64,000 nt of DNA from Lingula anatina (taxonomy: Eukaryota > Brachiopoda > Lingulata > Lingulida > Lingulidae), in contig NW_019775802.1 in NCBI RefSeq assembly GCF_001039355.2, positions 1 to 64,000 on the forward strand, written 5' to 3'. Every line of letters begins with the position of its first letter. Position 1 is the first letter of the stretch. The position numbers were made by a program, and so were the translations under genes. The notes under the pieces are model-generated. The model saw only the letters and a program-made list of their open reading frames with translations, was not told the origin of the DNA and made no database searches. Shown one piece after another: positions 1 through 13,400 of this stretch.

Positions 1-1330
1 ACGGCCCTGGTGTAAGAGTGAACACAAGCGATAAAAGACACGGCTTCTGTTGTTTCCGTAGGACTGAAGACTCGAAATAACGGCCACCCGAGATCTACCA
101 CAAACATATTCTTTTAGTATATAACATGCTAAAGTGCAGCCGACTGGAAATTTCTATTGTTGCACTTGAAAAAACTAAGGAAAATGACATGCCTCGATCA
201 CCACCATATTTATTTCCCTTTAATGACACCAAGGCTTCAAAGAGCCGTTATGATGCTCATAAATACAGTATAAATAACCATAATAAATAAATATACTTTA
301 TCACAATTTATAAAAACCCTCATTTTCTATAATAAAAACAACCACATTAGGTATAAATGACGAAGCTGAGAATCGCTCATGGGATTGATTTTTCTTTTTT
401 CAGTCTGACGTAAATGCCTGTGCATGTCTCAAAAACCGTTTCAGTAACCATAATAAAACCCTACTCAAATATTGGATTTTACACCAAATAAAACAAAATT
501 AATGTATGTAAACATCCACTGGATTGGAGCAAATAAAACAAGGCAGCAAAGCTGACAAATGGACAGACAAAAATGACAAAAGTGAGAGGAGCTGCACGAA
601 AACATTCTAAAAAAGGCGAACAAAATTAAACGATGGCAGTGGACGTTTTTTGTCAATTTTAATGCAATATTACAGAATGCTTCACAGTATAATCACCATC
701 AATGTTTAATCACATACTTATTTTACTGCAGACATAAAGAAAATGTAACAAGGACTGAGCACCAAATCCACGCTAATCCAAAGTCATACCTAGATGCCAA
801 TTTATGAAAAAAAAAAAGAAACAAACATCGTAAATTAAAAAAAAAAACCAAACAGGCTTGTTTTAAAATTGGAACCGTATATTTAGTCGTATGAGTCATT
901 CTTGTAAGTGTGAGAATAATGAGTAACTCATTTTTTCTTTAATGACATTTTCGAGTACTAAATGAAATGGGAATGACAGATGCAGGTGTATTTGTCCATA
1001 AAAATGTTTTTAAAAATGAGTTTAAATTTAAAAAAATAATAATGGTGTGCTAGAACTAGAAACCCACAACTAATACTAAGATACCTTTTGTTTCATAATT
1101 TTTTTGCACCAATTTCCAATGCATAGCACCTTATCTTCTTTTGTGCAAAATAAATTAGTGAATTCAGAATCTTTGTAAAGAGTAAAGCTTGCAATGTATA
1201 CAGACTATAACATAAAACCAATCCAAAAATATTCCAAGAGACACAATCCCCCTAGCTACCTTTTGATGTTAAGCAAAATTTTAGTCAAAGTACAATTGTG
1301 ACTAGTTCTTATTGTGGCCTCAATGGTAAA
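1..1330 (-). other. Downstream/3' UTR region of the SLC35B3 gene
   Basis: This AT-rich stretch lies downstream of the SLC35B3 stop codon. I see no conserved coding segment in either strand. Part of it is presumably the 3' UTR of SLC35B3, but the poly(A) site cannot be fixed because several TTTATT motifs (AATAAA on the minus strand) occur. Confidence 0.5.
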
Positions 1331-4300
1331 TTAAACAATATTTTCCATATTGTTCAGCTGAATATCACGTTTTCTGCATGGGTTCAGTCTTGTAAGATAT
1401 TCTCTGATGACTGGATCCCACTTGGTTTTGTTCTTGCTGTATATGTTCAGGTAAATCCCCAGTAAAACAATCAGACCTGCCCACAAATATCTGAAAGTAA
1501 TCAAACTGGATGAAATTTCAATATCTATCTAAAAGAAAAGCCATTACTTATAAGTTGCAGTAATTATTTTAGATATTTTATGGAATTTGCACATGTAGCG
1601 AAGCATTTATTATAAGGTATTTTCACAAAAAAACGATGCTCTTTTATAGACACCATTCAGAATAATTTTCTCTTGAATGCATCAAATGGAATTTAAAATT
1701 TCCAGACCCACTCTGGGTTTTAACATATACTAATGTTTTGTAACATTAATTAGTCCATTACAGGTCTAAGTTTAGCTTCTTCCGTTCTTAAAAACACTGA
1801 CTGATGAAAATAAAAATGATTTCTACTCACTGGAAAGTAAATGGCTTGGCAAAGAAAATGAAAGAAAGCACTATGGTCAAGGCTTTTCTACATGTGGTCA
1901 CTGAGAAAAAAGCATTTAATCATAAATGAATGGCCTCAATACAAACTGTTTTCATTTTTCTCTAGCAATATTAAAACAAAATACATTTAAAAAACATAGT
2001 CTCAGATAAAATTTGAAATCCCTTTTTTCAATAGTAGGCTTACAGACACTGCAAAGTCGCATCTATTTAGATTGAAGATTGCTTGAAATGTGCTGTGAAT
2101 GACCACTAACACAATTCAACAATGGCTTCCCTGAATTATGGCAGTAATGCAATTGGCACACTGATTGAACAGAAACTACTATTTTATATAAACATTTCTG
2201 AAAATGTAGCTAAACATATTATATTATACTACATTACATTCCATTTCATTAAAATATACTCATTACAAGATGCACACCTCTTGTGTTGGTCTTTACAACA
2301 TCAAGAACATGAAATCAAGTAGCAAAACACACTTAACAAAATTTTTTTCTCCAGAATTTCTAATTAGTTTAACCAGTGAAGTGTGTTGTGATAGCTAACT
2401 CACCTGTCACAGCTATGAGAGCCCCAAATGTCTTGACCATGGTCAGTACTATGTTCACTCCCAGATAGCCAGTCAGGGAGAAGACTGCACCATAACCATA
2501 CGTTTCGACTGGATACTATATGGAATAAGGAAATATGATTAAACTGGCATTCACTGAAACAAGTACAGAGACTGTGAAGGTAAAACACTATTAAAATGAC
2601 AACATTAATAGTTCTATTGATGCAAATCTACACTGTGTATGTGGGGGTGGACAGTTTTGTCTGACTGTCAGACAACATGGACATAACTGACACATGACAG
2701 GTCGAAGTGTATGTGCTGTTGTCAGTCAGACCCCTGCTGCTCCTGTTCAATTTGATGTCTGGGTTGTTCCAGGTGATCAGATACACTGAGAGATTGACTC
2801 CTTCATCTGGCCTCCTGATCCATTGCTCCTAGATCAACTGATCTGTCTTGCATCAGTTGAAGTATGAAAAGTCAGCTGATACACAAGTGAACCAGTCAAA
2901 CTACTGTACACTATACACAGGGCATGAGTATGCTTTGATGCTGACATTGACACATTAGAAAAAAGGTTTCAATGATAATGAGGCACGTAAAACATTTGTA
3001 AGTGCCACTGAAGGCACAAAATGTCTGTATTAGGTCTTTATGACTTAAATATTATTTGGAAAAGGTCAGTTAAGCTACAGAGAAAAGAAATTACAAAGAG
3101 CTTACTTGTAAACAAAAATTAAATGCAGGAAAAAGCTGCCCACTGATAACAAGTCCAAATAGGATGTACACAAACCCAATAGAGTATGAGTATAATACCT
3201 AAAATGAAATTTTAAAAAATTAAGAAAGGATTTTAACAGTAAAACAAATCATTATGATATTGAAAACAGTTGGTTTTTAATTTCATTTTCTTTACCTCTA
3301 ATTGATATTCATAAGAATTGAAGAACTTGAAACAACACAAATAAGTGCATTGACTCAAACAATGCCATTTGTCTGCATGCTATATTTACAACCATACATC
3401 GTAATTCTTTTCTATTTGGCTTCAGTTGAAACCCCTCGTAACATGCACATTACCATTTCTGAATTGGTGCTCTTGAATTCTTTCATAGTTTTTTCTTGCA
3501 CATTTCCTATCACAGCGTCAGCACAAAGAGCAAGTGAGATCAATAAAATACCTGAAAAAAATAAGTCATTGACAGCTGCATGAACCATTTTTCATTCATG
3601 TATGAGACAGATTTCCACCCTCAGAGCAGTACTGGCCTTGCTAAAGCTGACAAATGTTTTTGGTCTTAACCAAATTATTAGAATTATATAGTTCCAACAA
3701 GGAATCTTTGGACCATTTTTCTTAGAAAAAAAATAAGTAAGTGACAAATAATGTAGGGAGAAACATATCAAAATGTTTACATGCTAGCATAAACACAGGT
3801 CAGCTTATAACTTGTAACATGTATCTAAAAATTAAGTTTCATTTATCTTTAACCATACTTTTTTAACCATTTAACACCAAACTTGAAATGATTTAATAAG
3901 CATATTGTGGCAGTAATATAGAATACCTTATCAAATCATAATAAGCATTCTTTCATGAATAATTTTATCTATAAAGCTATTTTGGAAAAATCTACATCAT
4001 CATACTTACCATAAGAATTAAAATTAGGAGAAACTGTGCTGTCTGCCAGAGTAAAAAGGATTAACCCAATGCTCATACTGAGGCATGCACTAACATCTAT
4101 CACACCATATTTTTTGCCTGAAATTGGACATTTTTCTTTTGCTGTATCTTAAAATATGCAGATTAAAAAGGCGAATAAAAAAGGCCGATCTTACTACATC
4201 ATTTCATTTACAAACTTAATATGCAAAGAAAAATCTATACGTCCACGATACTGAGTAACAAAAAATTGGGACATGGGCATCAAAATTTCAACATCATACA

Positions 4301-4456
4301 CAGCGCTGATCTTGTGAACCCACTTTCTGCTTAGATTATGCATTGCATTTTGCTTTATATTCATATATTTTAAAAAATGTAACATTAAACACATACAAAA
4401 ATTATCAGGAAAGAGCATGCTTAACTTCACAGATTTGGAAAAGCAGGCTACAATCC

Positions 4457-4523
<67 letters not shown>

Positions 4524-5861
4524 AAATCACATTGAATGTCTATCAATACCCAGAGTTTCAATTTCTTTTTTCTTATGGTCTAGGAAATTACAAACATAGT
4601 TATGCATGGACAGATGGGATAACATTCCCTGATTTTTGTCACAGAAATATGGGGATAAATAGTAGTTACCCAATTTCCAAATTTCCTTACAACGAATGAG
4701 ATCATCACAAACCAAGTGTATATGCCACCTTCCTCACCTTGAATTATAATACCTCCTACTAAAACTGGTATTAGTTTGCAGCATTTAAATATAACTTGGG
4801 TCGGATAGTTAAGGTATCCTAAAGAGGAATTTGACAAACCCATGGTGGCTACTGTTAAGAAGGCCAAGAAACCATATGTTGGAAGGGGAATCCTACAGTA
4901 TAAAATAAGATGTTCAGGAAAATATAAAATATGAATTAATGCATTATAGAAATTATAGCGGTTACAGACTTCTGACAGAAAAGAAGGAGAGCAAGTGCAC
5001 TGTCACATTTTTGTAATCAAACTCTTTACTGCAAAAATTATTTAAAAATTCCATCATAAATGCACAAAGGTCTTTCTTTTAAAGCTCATATTTTTAGAGT
5101 ATATGTACAGAAAGGTAGACAGGACACCTTCAGTACAAAAATAAATTTTAAGGAAGTAAGATTTATTCCATCAAACAAGACTAGCGTCATTAATTTAATT
5201 TGAAATAAAATCATAAAGTAGCATCCAAGCTCAACAAATTAATCTAAACAAACTTACCTCCGTTGTCTGTCAGCTTTCATATACAATTCAACTAAACCAA
5301 ACAGTGAGTAGCATCCAAACTGTACTAATGTTAGGTACCAACCATAGGGACGAAAGCCCTCAAGTCTGAATATCAATTCCTGAATATACAAGAGTTAGGT
5401 GTCTAATTTATCATGCACTGCAAGGGTATATGTAAACAAAGCCGATTTCAAAGATTTAAGATTTAAAAACAAATCAATATACAGGGTAAATTCATGAACT
5501 TCATGATAATATTTACTGCCACTTAATCCAACATATGGAACCATGTAAAATCCCTTGATATACAGTATATCCTATTGGAAATGTTTTCACTTACCTGGAC
5601 ATAACCATATAACAGATAAAAGAAAAAGATTCCAAAAGTCAAAATGAAAAATTGCACAGCTGGGGATACATGTGTTAAATCAAAGCAAAGAATAGAAACA
5701 TTGTCCTTTGATTCGTCTTCCTTTCTATTCCTATGTTCCCTATGAGAATGGTCAATCAGTACTGTGCTTGTATGATCTCCTTGATTCAACATGTTGGAGG
5801 ACCGGCGAACTGGTGTCTTATAAAACCCATAGGAAGGTTTACTACCATCAGAATTCAACAT
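1331..5861 (-). CDS. SLC35B3: SLC35B3-type PAPS transporter (adenosine 3'-phospho 5'-phosphosulfate transporter 2), 9 coding exons
   Basis: This is a Golgi multipass antiporter of the nucleotide-sugar transporter (SLC35B) family; the family imports PAPS for sulfation. Minus-strand exons, 5' to 3': 5861-5595, 5379-5258, 4892-4738, 4117-4010, 3551-3454, 3198-3106, 2515-2404, 1900-1831, 1490-1331. They sum to 1185 nt, giving 394 aa (human about 401). All joins use GT/AG and keep frame. Diagnostic stretches are SLGYLNYPTQVIFKCCKLIP in exon 3, LADSTVSPNFN in exon 4, ALCADAVIGNVQEK in exon 5, VLYSYSIGFVYIL in exon 6 and FGALIAVTV across exons 7-8. The N-terminal ~60 residues are hydrophilic and poorly conserved, followed by the first membrane segment. 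The start is supported by an in-frame TAG five codons upstream in the genomic sequence. The motif usually read as VTTGRKA is VTTCRKA here, a Gly-to-Cys change. Human SLC35B3 is the closest relative I can recall; orthology is inferred from memory of the family. Confidence 0.93.
4461..4520. repeat. (TA)n microsatellite, about 60 bp
   Basis: Uninterrupted TA dinucleotide tract in the SLC35B3 intron between the exons at 4117 and 4738. Confidence 0.97.
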
Positions 5862-6503
5862 CACTTCTCTATGCTAGAATGAAGCATGTAAGCTCAGCTG
5901 TCAACATTATTAATTCATCGATTTCTCATTTTAATACAACATATATCTTTAGCTACAGAGTAGCTACCTATACAGACAGTAAACGTTAACTGTACATTAA
6001 ATATAAATTATGTATATACTAGTATATGATAAAAAAAAAAGTAAACAGGAGTGCTGCTGGGTACCTGTGGGTAGACGTGTACGGCTAAACAGTGTTGACA
6101 TTAACATCTTTTAAAAGTTCAGAGGTACTGACCAAGAAACCATGTACTATTTGTGCAGTTTTCCACTTACAATGCAGCAACGTCAAAAACTTATCATTTT
6201 CATTTCGACCAATACTAAAGTCAGACATTGAAATGAAAAAAGCCGAACGAGGCACAGGTGTGTGTACTAGTATTTCTTTGGGGTATGGAATAAAACCTAA
6301 GGACTGGTATTAAATACATACCAAAATTGGATAACATTACCTGTTTAAAGAACTTTAAAAGGAAAAAAGCACATATTTTTAATCATTAAGTCCTTTGGCA
6401 AGAGATTTGCTACTGAAACTGTCCACATGTCATGTTAAAAACGTCACTTCCTGTGTACACTTTGTAGAATGTGCAATTCGTCATTGATTGTTGTTTAGTA
6501 AAG
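5862..6503. promoter_or_regulatory. Shared divergent 5' region of SLC35B3 and THOC1
   Basis: Only about 640 bp separate the start codons of the divergently transcribed SLC35B3 (minus) and THOC1 (plus). The interval must contain both 5' UTRs and probably a bidirectional promoter. I see no obvious TATA box or CpG-rich core, and the stretch is AT-rich. The promoter role is inferred from gene arrangement. Confidence 0.5.
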
Positions 6504-7376
6504 ATGGCAGCCTCCACAGCAAGCGGCTCCGATTTTGAGAAGCAAAGACAAACGTGTCTAGTAAGTTCAGTGTATTCATTGTGAAGTCAAGAGTGGCTGC
6601 TATTACACGGGTGAACATAAAATTATGTAGAATAAAAGAACTATGTTGCTGAATGTACGAAGGTGTTTATAAACTACTATTATTACTTTACACCGCCTTC
6701 AAGTTACAACTTCACTTTTCACCACTGCCTTTTTTGAACCAATGCATCATGATAATGATAATAATACAGTTCAGAGAAACCCTCAAGTGTCTTTCTCGGT
6801 GGAATTTCACTCAACCAGGTAATTTGCCTTCCTAGTCACTGGTTATTTCAAACCGATCAGGTCACTCAGTTTGGAACTTGCCGGCTGAAATCTGCCGCCG
6901 ACGGTGTAGCAGACAAGCTCCATAACATATAAACACACGTTGCGGCGTCAGTAACGTACGCAAAATAAATATGCTTCACAGACAGATATTTTTCATTTCT
7001 TCAAACAGCACATATATTATACATGGCTGTTTAGTAAAATTCTGCCCACGTACAATAAGCAAATGGAATTAAGAAGAACACATGTCAACATTGCCTAGTT
7101 TTAGTAAGAAACGTTATTTTTATTTTTATCCAGAAATTCATTGAGAAACATCACAACAGCACAGACTTGAATGGTTTACGAGATGAGTACCAAACTTTGC
7201 CGGGCAGGTAAGAAATTGTAATCTCTCTGACTGCATCTGTTGGATAATGAATTGTGTTTTACAAGTTGAGGCATACATGCTATTTTGTGTTATGTGGTTA
7301 ATAATGTTGCATATATTTATATACAAGTGAAGAAAAGTGGAAGTATAGATTTGCCTTTGGCCAATGTTTAGCAACT

Positions 7377-7409
<33 letters not shown>

Positions 7410-10400
7410 ACGTCAATACCAGGCTACGGCCATTGCAATGCTTTGTTTTAATTAGACAGTCGGTTTTAATTGTATTTTCTTCTAGTGAATCAGAAAGAAA
7501 GCTAGCCCTTGACCAAGCCTTCAGAGATGCAGTTCACAAACAAGTGGTGAGTGTCAGAATGAGTCATGTCCCAAGAGTATTTTTTACTTCATGTTAATTT
7601 TGATAACCTATTAAGTTAGTCTTATTTTGGTACAAACATGGACGTGTAACAAATTAATAGACCTCGACCCCACATTATGGAACGACCCCGGATTATGGAA
7701 CAAAACCGGAAGTTTGCCCTTTTTACCCAGCATGCAGAGCGCAAAAAATCCCCGTTGCCACGAAAGTTTCAAGCGTCTGCTACAATGTATCAAACGCGCT
7801 ATGTTACGAACTGATACAATAGAAGTGTTAGCGTTTGAAAGTTCGTTGCTCTCAAATTTGATAAAATTAATAATGAACTTACGTTTATTCAAGCAAGTTT
7901 TAAAGCCGTTTATCGTCCGCTTTCGTCTGCACGTGTTACTGCCAGTTTCCGATCTCGATTTCTAACTTTTTCATACTGGTTATGGGTAGATACATCGATC
8001 GCTGTGGACGTAAACACGGCCGTAATTTACTGCTATAAGTATTGTAGCCTAACTTCTCTCATCCCTTAGCCTATTGTTTGTATTTCTTGTTCTCGGCTTA
8101 ATAAAATTATTTCAAAACATCCACTTTCAAGAGGTTGAAGTATTCCAAGATCTCATAAAAATGGCTTTGATGTTGGGCATAGCTGTGGGTGCTTTCTGCT
8201 CACTGTAAACTGCCGCTAGAGAACGCTACGAGCGCTATTAGACTCAAGCGACTTGTGAAATAAATAAATTTTGCTCTCACAAAATAACACTTAATGTTGA
8301 CTTTTGTATTGACATTATATATGCTAGAAAAAAATCGTTGCCCTACTGACATTTTTCATGCTCGATAAATTTCAGCATGCCAGAGAGGAAATTATAGGCC
8401 TACCCCTAGGCCTAGACCTACTCTTATTCAATATCAGAGGCGGCACGTAGGCCTATATTTGAGGTGCCAAAGACGATCATTTTAAATCATATTTCAGGTA
8501 GGCCTACACAAATGACACATGATTGATCTTTGTTCAGATGAAAATAAAAATATAAGACTTATGAATCATTTAAGGCCTACTAGGTTTGCGCCTTTTGCTG
8601 GGAGTTTTATCTTTAAAACTTCTTATTTCAACTATCTCTATCCAGTATCTTCTTCTTCTATTTTTCGTAAATATACCACAGGTGCTCTCAAGGGAGGTGG
8701 TCATGGGAAGTTGGCCCTCAGTCACTCTGATGAGGCAGCTCTAGTCCACTACTGCCTTATTATGAGTGACTGGGGGTTTCACCTCACCAAAGACTTGGAG
8801 TCTGCAAGTTTGCTCTGGCGATGGGAAAACAAAGGGATAGTCCTATGGGCTTTTCAGCGTCGAACGGCTGGTGGGATCGGTTCATGAATCGACATCCCGA
8901 GTTGTCCCTTAGAAAACCGGGAAGGATATAAATAGGGAGTTTGTGCGTGAGGAGCACATCCATCGTGCGACTTTTGGAGGACGCAAACAGCACGTAGTAA
9001 CTTTTCGACATGATCAACAGCCGCTACGTGCGATCTAGCCTACGTCCTAGCCGGACGCAAAGAACTAAAAAACCGTGCGTCCAAAACGTATTTGGGACCT
9101 AGGCTTAACGCGCAAGAACATTTCACTTGCGCTTAAACCACTACATTTTTGGACGTTTTCCTGTGTTATATCTGCTGGAATTTATCTCAGTAAAGTAGAA
9201 ACATTGGTTGAGTTCTTTTGTTTTATATAGTCTAGAGTCTATGTTTTTGTGCGTTACAAACAACGCAACGTAAAAAATAAGCATACATACATACATACAT
9301 ACATACATACATAAAACAAACGTACATTATTATTCCATATATTGAACAGAGTTGCGAGACAGTATAATAATAGAATAAATTGCAGTGATTTCGTTTTATG
9401 GAGTTGAATGTTTAATGCATTTTATAAAGGTCAGCTATGTTAAAAAACTGAATACATTCATCTCTTTGTTAGGCCACAGCACTAGTCTGTTACACGAGTT
9501 CTCCGTCTTTTTTTATTTATTTATTTTTATTGTATTTGTCACACTTTCGATAAATTCTTTGTTGGTGGTATGTGAGCTGTTAATGTTAATTGCTAGTTTT
9601 GTCATCATGAATTAAAGATTTTATTTTGAATCATTACTGGTGTTGTTACCTGAAGGCTGTCCAAATGAATGATCGACGAGTTTTAAAATGAGAAATATCA
9701 ATATTATTCTTTAAATTCACAATAATGAATACAGTATTTTCAATTTGGCATTTTAAATTACCAGACTACTAAATATCGTTTCGATACTCCGACGTAGCGG
9801 CAACTTCTCGTTTTGTTCCATAATCCGATCAAGGCAGTGGTAAATGAGTGGACTATTCCATTTTTTAGCAATATTTGTGTTTAAAAGTAAAAGACCAACT
9901 AAATATGAATAACAACTGCTGTTATGTTCATTGATATTCGCAATATAATGCGCATTTGCCGTTTTATTGTCTTTTATAGACCCCCTGCGCTACATATTGC
10001 CTTGCATCTTATCTAACAAACTCTGACGCAACGTTATCTGCGCACTTCCGGTTTTGTTCCATAATCCGGGGTTTGAGAACAACACGAAGTTAACCATTAT
10101 TTTAGCGTTTTTCTTCAATAGTAACCCCAATCATATGGATTAAGCTTTACAAGATAGTAAATAAAGCTCTATCGTAGCTACATGCAAAGTATTAGAGGTT
10201 AGTTTACGTTCATTTTTATACACAGACTGTGCAAAGCTGAAAAACGTCAAATATCGTTCCATAATCCGGGGTCGAGGTCTACATGAACATGAGGGGGAAA
10301 AACTAACGTCCTATGTAAATTATTTTCAGCAGTCAGGAGGTGATATCAACATACTTACATCACTCATAAATTTAGCTGTAGAGGCAGTCAGACAAGGTGG

Positions 10401-13400
10401 GTGGCATAGATTTGTATGGTTTTCTTTTTTTTTTTTTTTTTTTTTTGTATCTTTAATAAAAAGACAGTTGTGCAGTGTTATTTATTAGTCATAATATTTA
10501 TGTGCAGAGTAAGGAAAGCTTTTTCAAGTTGATTATAAAATGTGCAAAACGGTACATCTTCGTTTAGTAATTTTCTTTGTATTGTCATATATGGTTTGTT
10601 TTGTAACAGATATTCAGATATCAGTATTATCATGTTCTGTTAACTTCTATTACCACTAGTTTTTTCTACACTTGATTTAATGGTTTGCAATTCAAACTTC
10701 AATTTTAAAATGAAATTTTCAGCCGATTTATAAATCTGATGTTTTTGCTAAGGTGCCATTTTACTCCTATAAATTTCCAATGGGTTCATGATTATCTGTT
10801 GAATTTCAGAATTAGGTTCCCACTCCACACCATTCCTTTTGTTGCAAGACACGTTTGATGGCTTGGAGCTAGAGAAATGCAGCTCACTCTTCAAGTTTGT
10901 GGAAGATGGTGTAGCCACATGGAAGTCGGTGAGCAGACTTAGGCCTTACTGTTTGTAAAAACTTGAGGAGTCTATTTTGAAACAAAGGATAAAAATGACT
11001 GCTTTTATATTTTCTTAAAGGCAATTTAAGTATCTGTTTCGGGGTTAAAATGTTGAACTTCTATCATGACTATAAAACTTGTGACTTCTGCACAGATTAG
11101 GCTTGCTTTAGCATTGGTACAGATTGTAGCCGTTTATTTGTCAACTGCAAAGTAATCTGTGCTGCATTTTAATGGAATTAACTTTGTATGTATGTTACAT
11201 ATTTGAAACCAAGTTGCTTGAATGTAGACAACATTAAATTTTAAGTTCTTTTTTTTTTTAATTTCAGGACATCTTTTATTCAGCTGGAAAAAACTACCTG
11301 CTGCGAATGTGCAATGGTAAACCACAGTTGTGTCTAGACATTATTTGTTAAATGATGTGGAGACTGATGAATTCATTAGAAAGAGCTTCACTGTTGCATT
11401 GTATAAGTTCTTCAGTGAACAACTTAATTACTGTTATTACCCAATCACGATGTAATTGACTGATTTGCATGTCTGGTGAGATTCTTTATGGAGCTACACA
11501 CTACATTAATTGAATGATACTCAAACATCACTGAATTCACTTTAGGTTATATTTTAGATTAACTTCAATCACTGTTAAATGAAATATATATGCTTTTTTT
11601 AACACCTTATATTTGCTTTAGTCTTACATTTGCTTTAGTTCATAATACATGAAGATGGAATACATGGAATCTTGTTTCAGATCTGCTGAGGAGGTTGTCT
11701 AAGTCCCTTGATACAGTGTTCTGTGGTAGAATACAGCTGTTCCTGGCCAGGCTATTCCCACTGGAAGAGAAATCAGGTGCAGTGATTTTGCACTCAGCAT
11801 GACCCTTGATTATCTCTGAAAATTATTATATAATGAAAGAGGTCCATGTCACTATCTAGACTTAAAATTAAAAACCACGTGTAACAAGATACTTTTCTCA
11901 TATACAGCGTTACTGCACCATAGAAAGGTTTATTTGCAGAACATTACTGCTGCTTCACATTTGTTTCACTGGTTTTTCTACTGTTTCTTTATGTGTCCTT
12001 TAGAATTTTGAAATATTCTTTTACAGGGGTCAATCTAACATCCCAGTTCAATTTAGATAATGTCACAACATTTAGCTCTAGTGCAGAAGATTTTGTCAGG
12101 AAATCTGTGAGTCTTTTTACAGCTGCTATTGATTTATTGCTATGTGAATTCACTATAATATTGAAATGTTTGTGCCTTAATTTATTATTCTTTTTTTTTA
12201 AACAGTTTTTTAAATTATCTGCTAATGGTGCATTGGCTTTTGTATTTCTATATGTTCATGTCATGTTACATCACTAAAGTTATTTCATATAAATATTAGT
12301 TTAACCCTACAAGAGCAGTTGATGCTTTCAATTGATTAAACCAAGTTGAGAATGTAGAAATCTGTCAAGTGAAAAATTATATTCAGACTGTTGTCATTTT
12401 GTACCTTCACTAGTCGGAAACAGATGGAGAAAAAGATGATAGCATGGAGATTGAAGAAGGAGAAATGGAAGATACTTTATCAAGGTGATAAAACAAGCTC
12501 TCACTCCAGGATAACATTGAATGGATAATTTTGATCAAAATTAAAATTTTGCTAAATCAAATGATGGCATTTGAGGGGAGAGAATAAAATATCTTATGTC
12601 TCTCAGACAAATTAGAATTAAGTTATAATTAAGTTTAAAATTTTTTTGCTAGAATAACCTAGGCATGCTTTTTTGTATTTTGTGATTATCTACTATTTTT
12701 AATTTTTATTTTTACTCATGAATATTACCTTTTACACTTGGATCAAGATAACTTAATTATGGTTAATGATATTGAAAATTATAAAAAAATGCCTGTTTTT
12801 TATGTCTGTAAAATAGAACTATCTATATTAAAGGTAAATGCTATGTGTTATTCTGACAATTCCAGCTCCATTCCCATAGACTACAATTTGTACAGGCGGT
12901 TCTGGTCTCTTCAGGACAACTTCAGAAATCCACAGCAGTGCTATGAGAAGATAGCTTGGAAACAGTTTGTAGTGGTAAGTGGACATGGAAATCACTTTAA
13001 TCTTGTAACATTCACAAAGCATAACATTTCAGTCTTATTACTAAAAGCCTAGCCTGCCTCACATGGATTCTTGTAGGTTTTCTATCAGGACATCACTAAT
13101 GCCCATTTAAGACAATGTTGAATGATTTGTAAATATTTGAATTTGATCCCGTCAACACACTGAATAGAACTTCTCTATTTTAGAATGCAGATGAAGTACT
13201 TAAAGTTTTCACAAGTAATAAACTCGATGACATAAAATCCAGTAGGAAGAATTTAGAACAACCCAAGCAGTCAGACACACACGAGTACTTTGCCAAGTAT
13301 CTGACCAATGAAAAGGTAGGGAATGCCTATTGAGTTATACATTTGGAAACAGAGAAAAAACTTTTTTATTTATGTATAAAATGTCTTACATTGCTTATTG

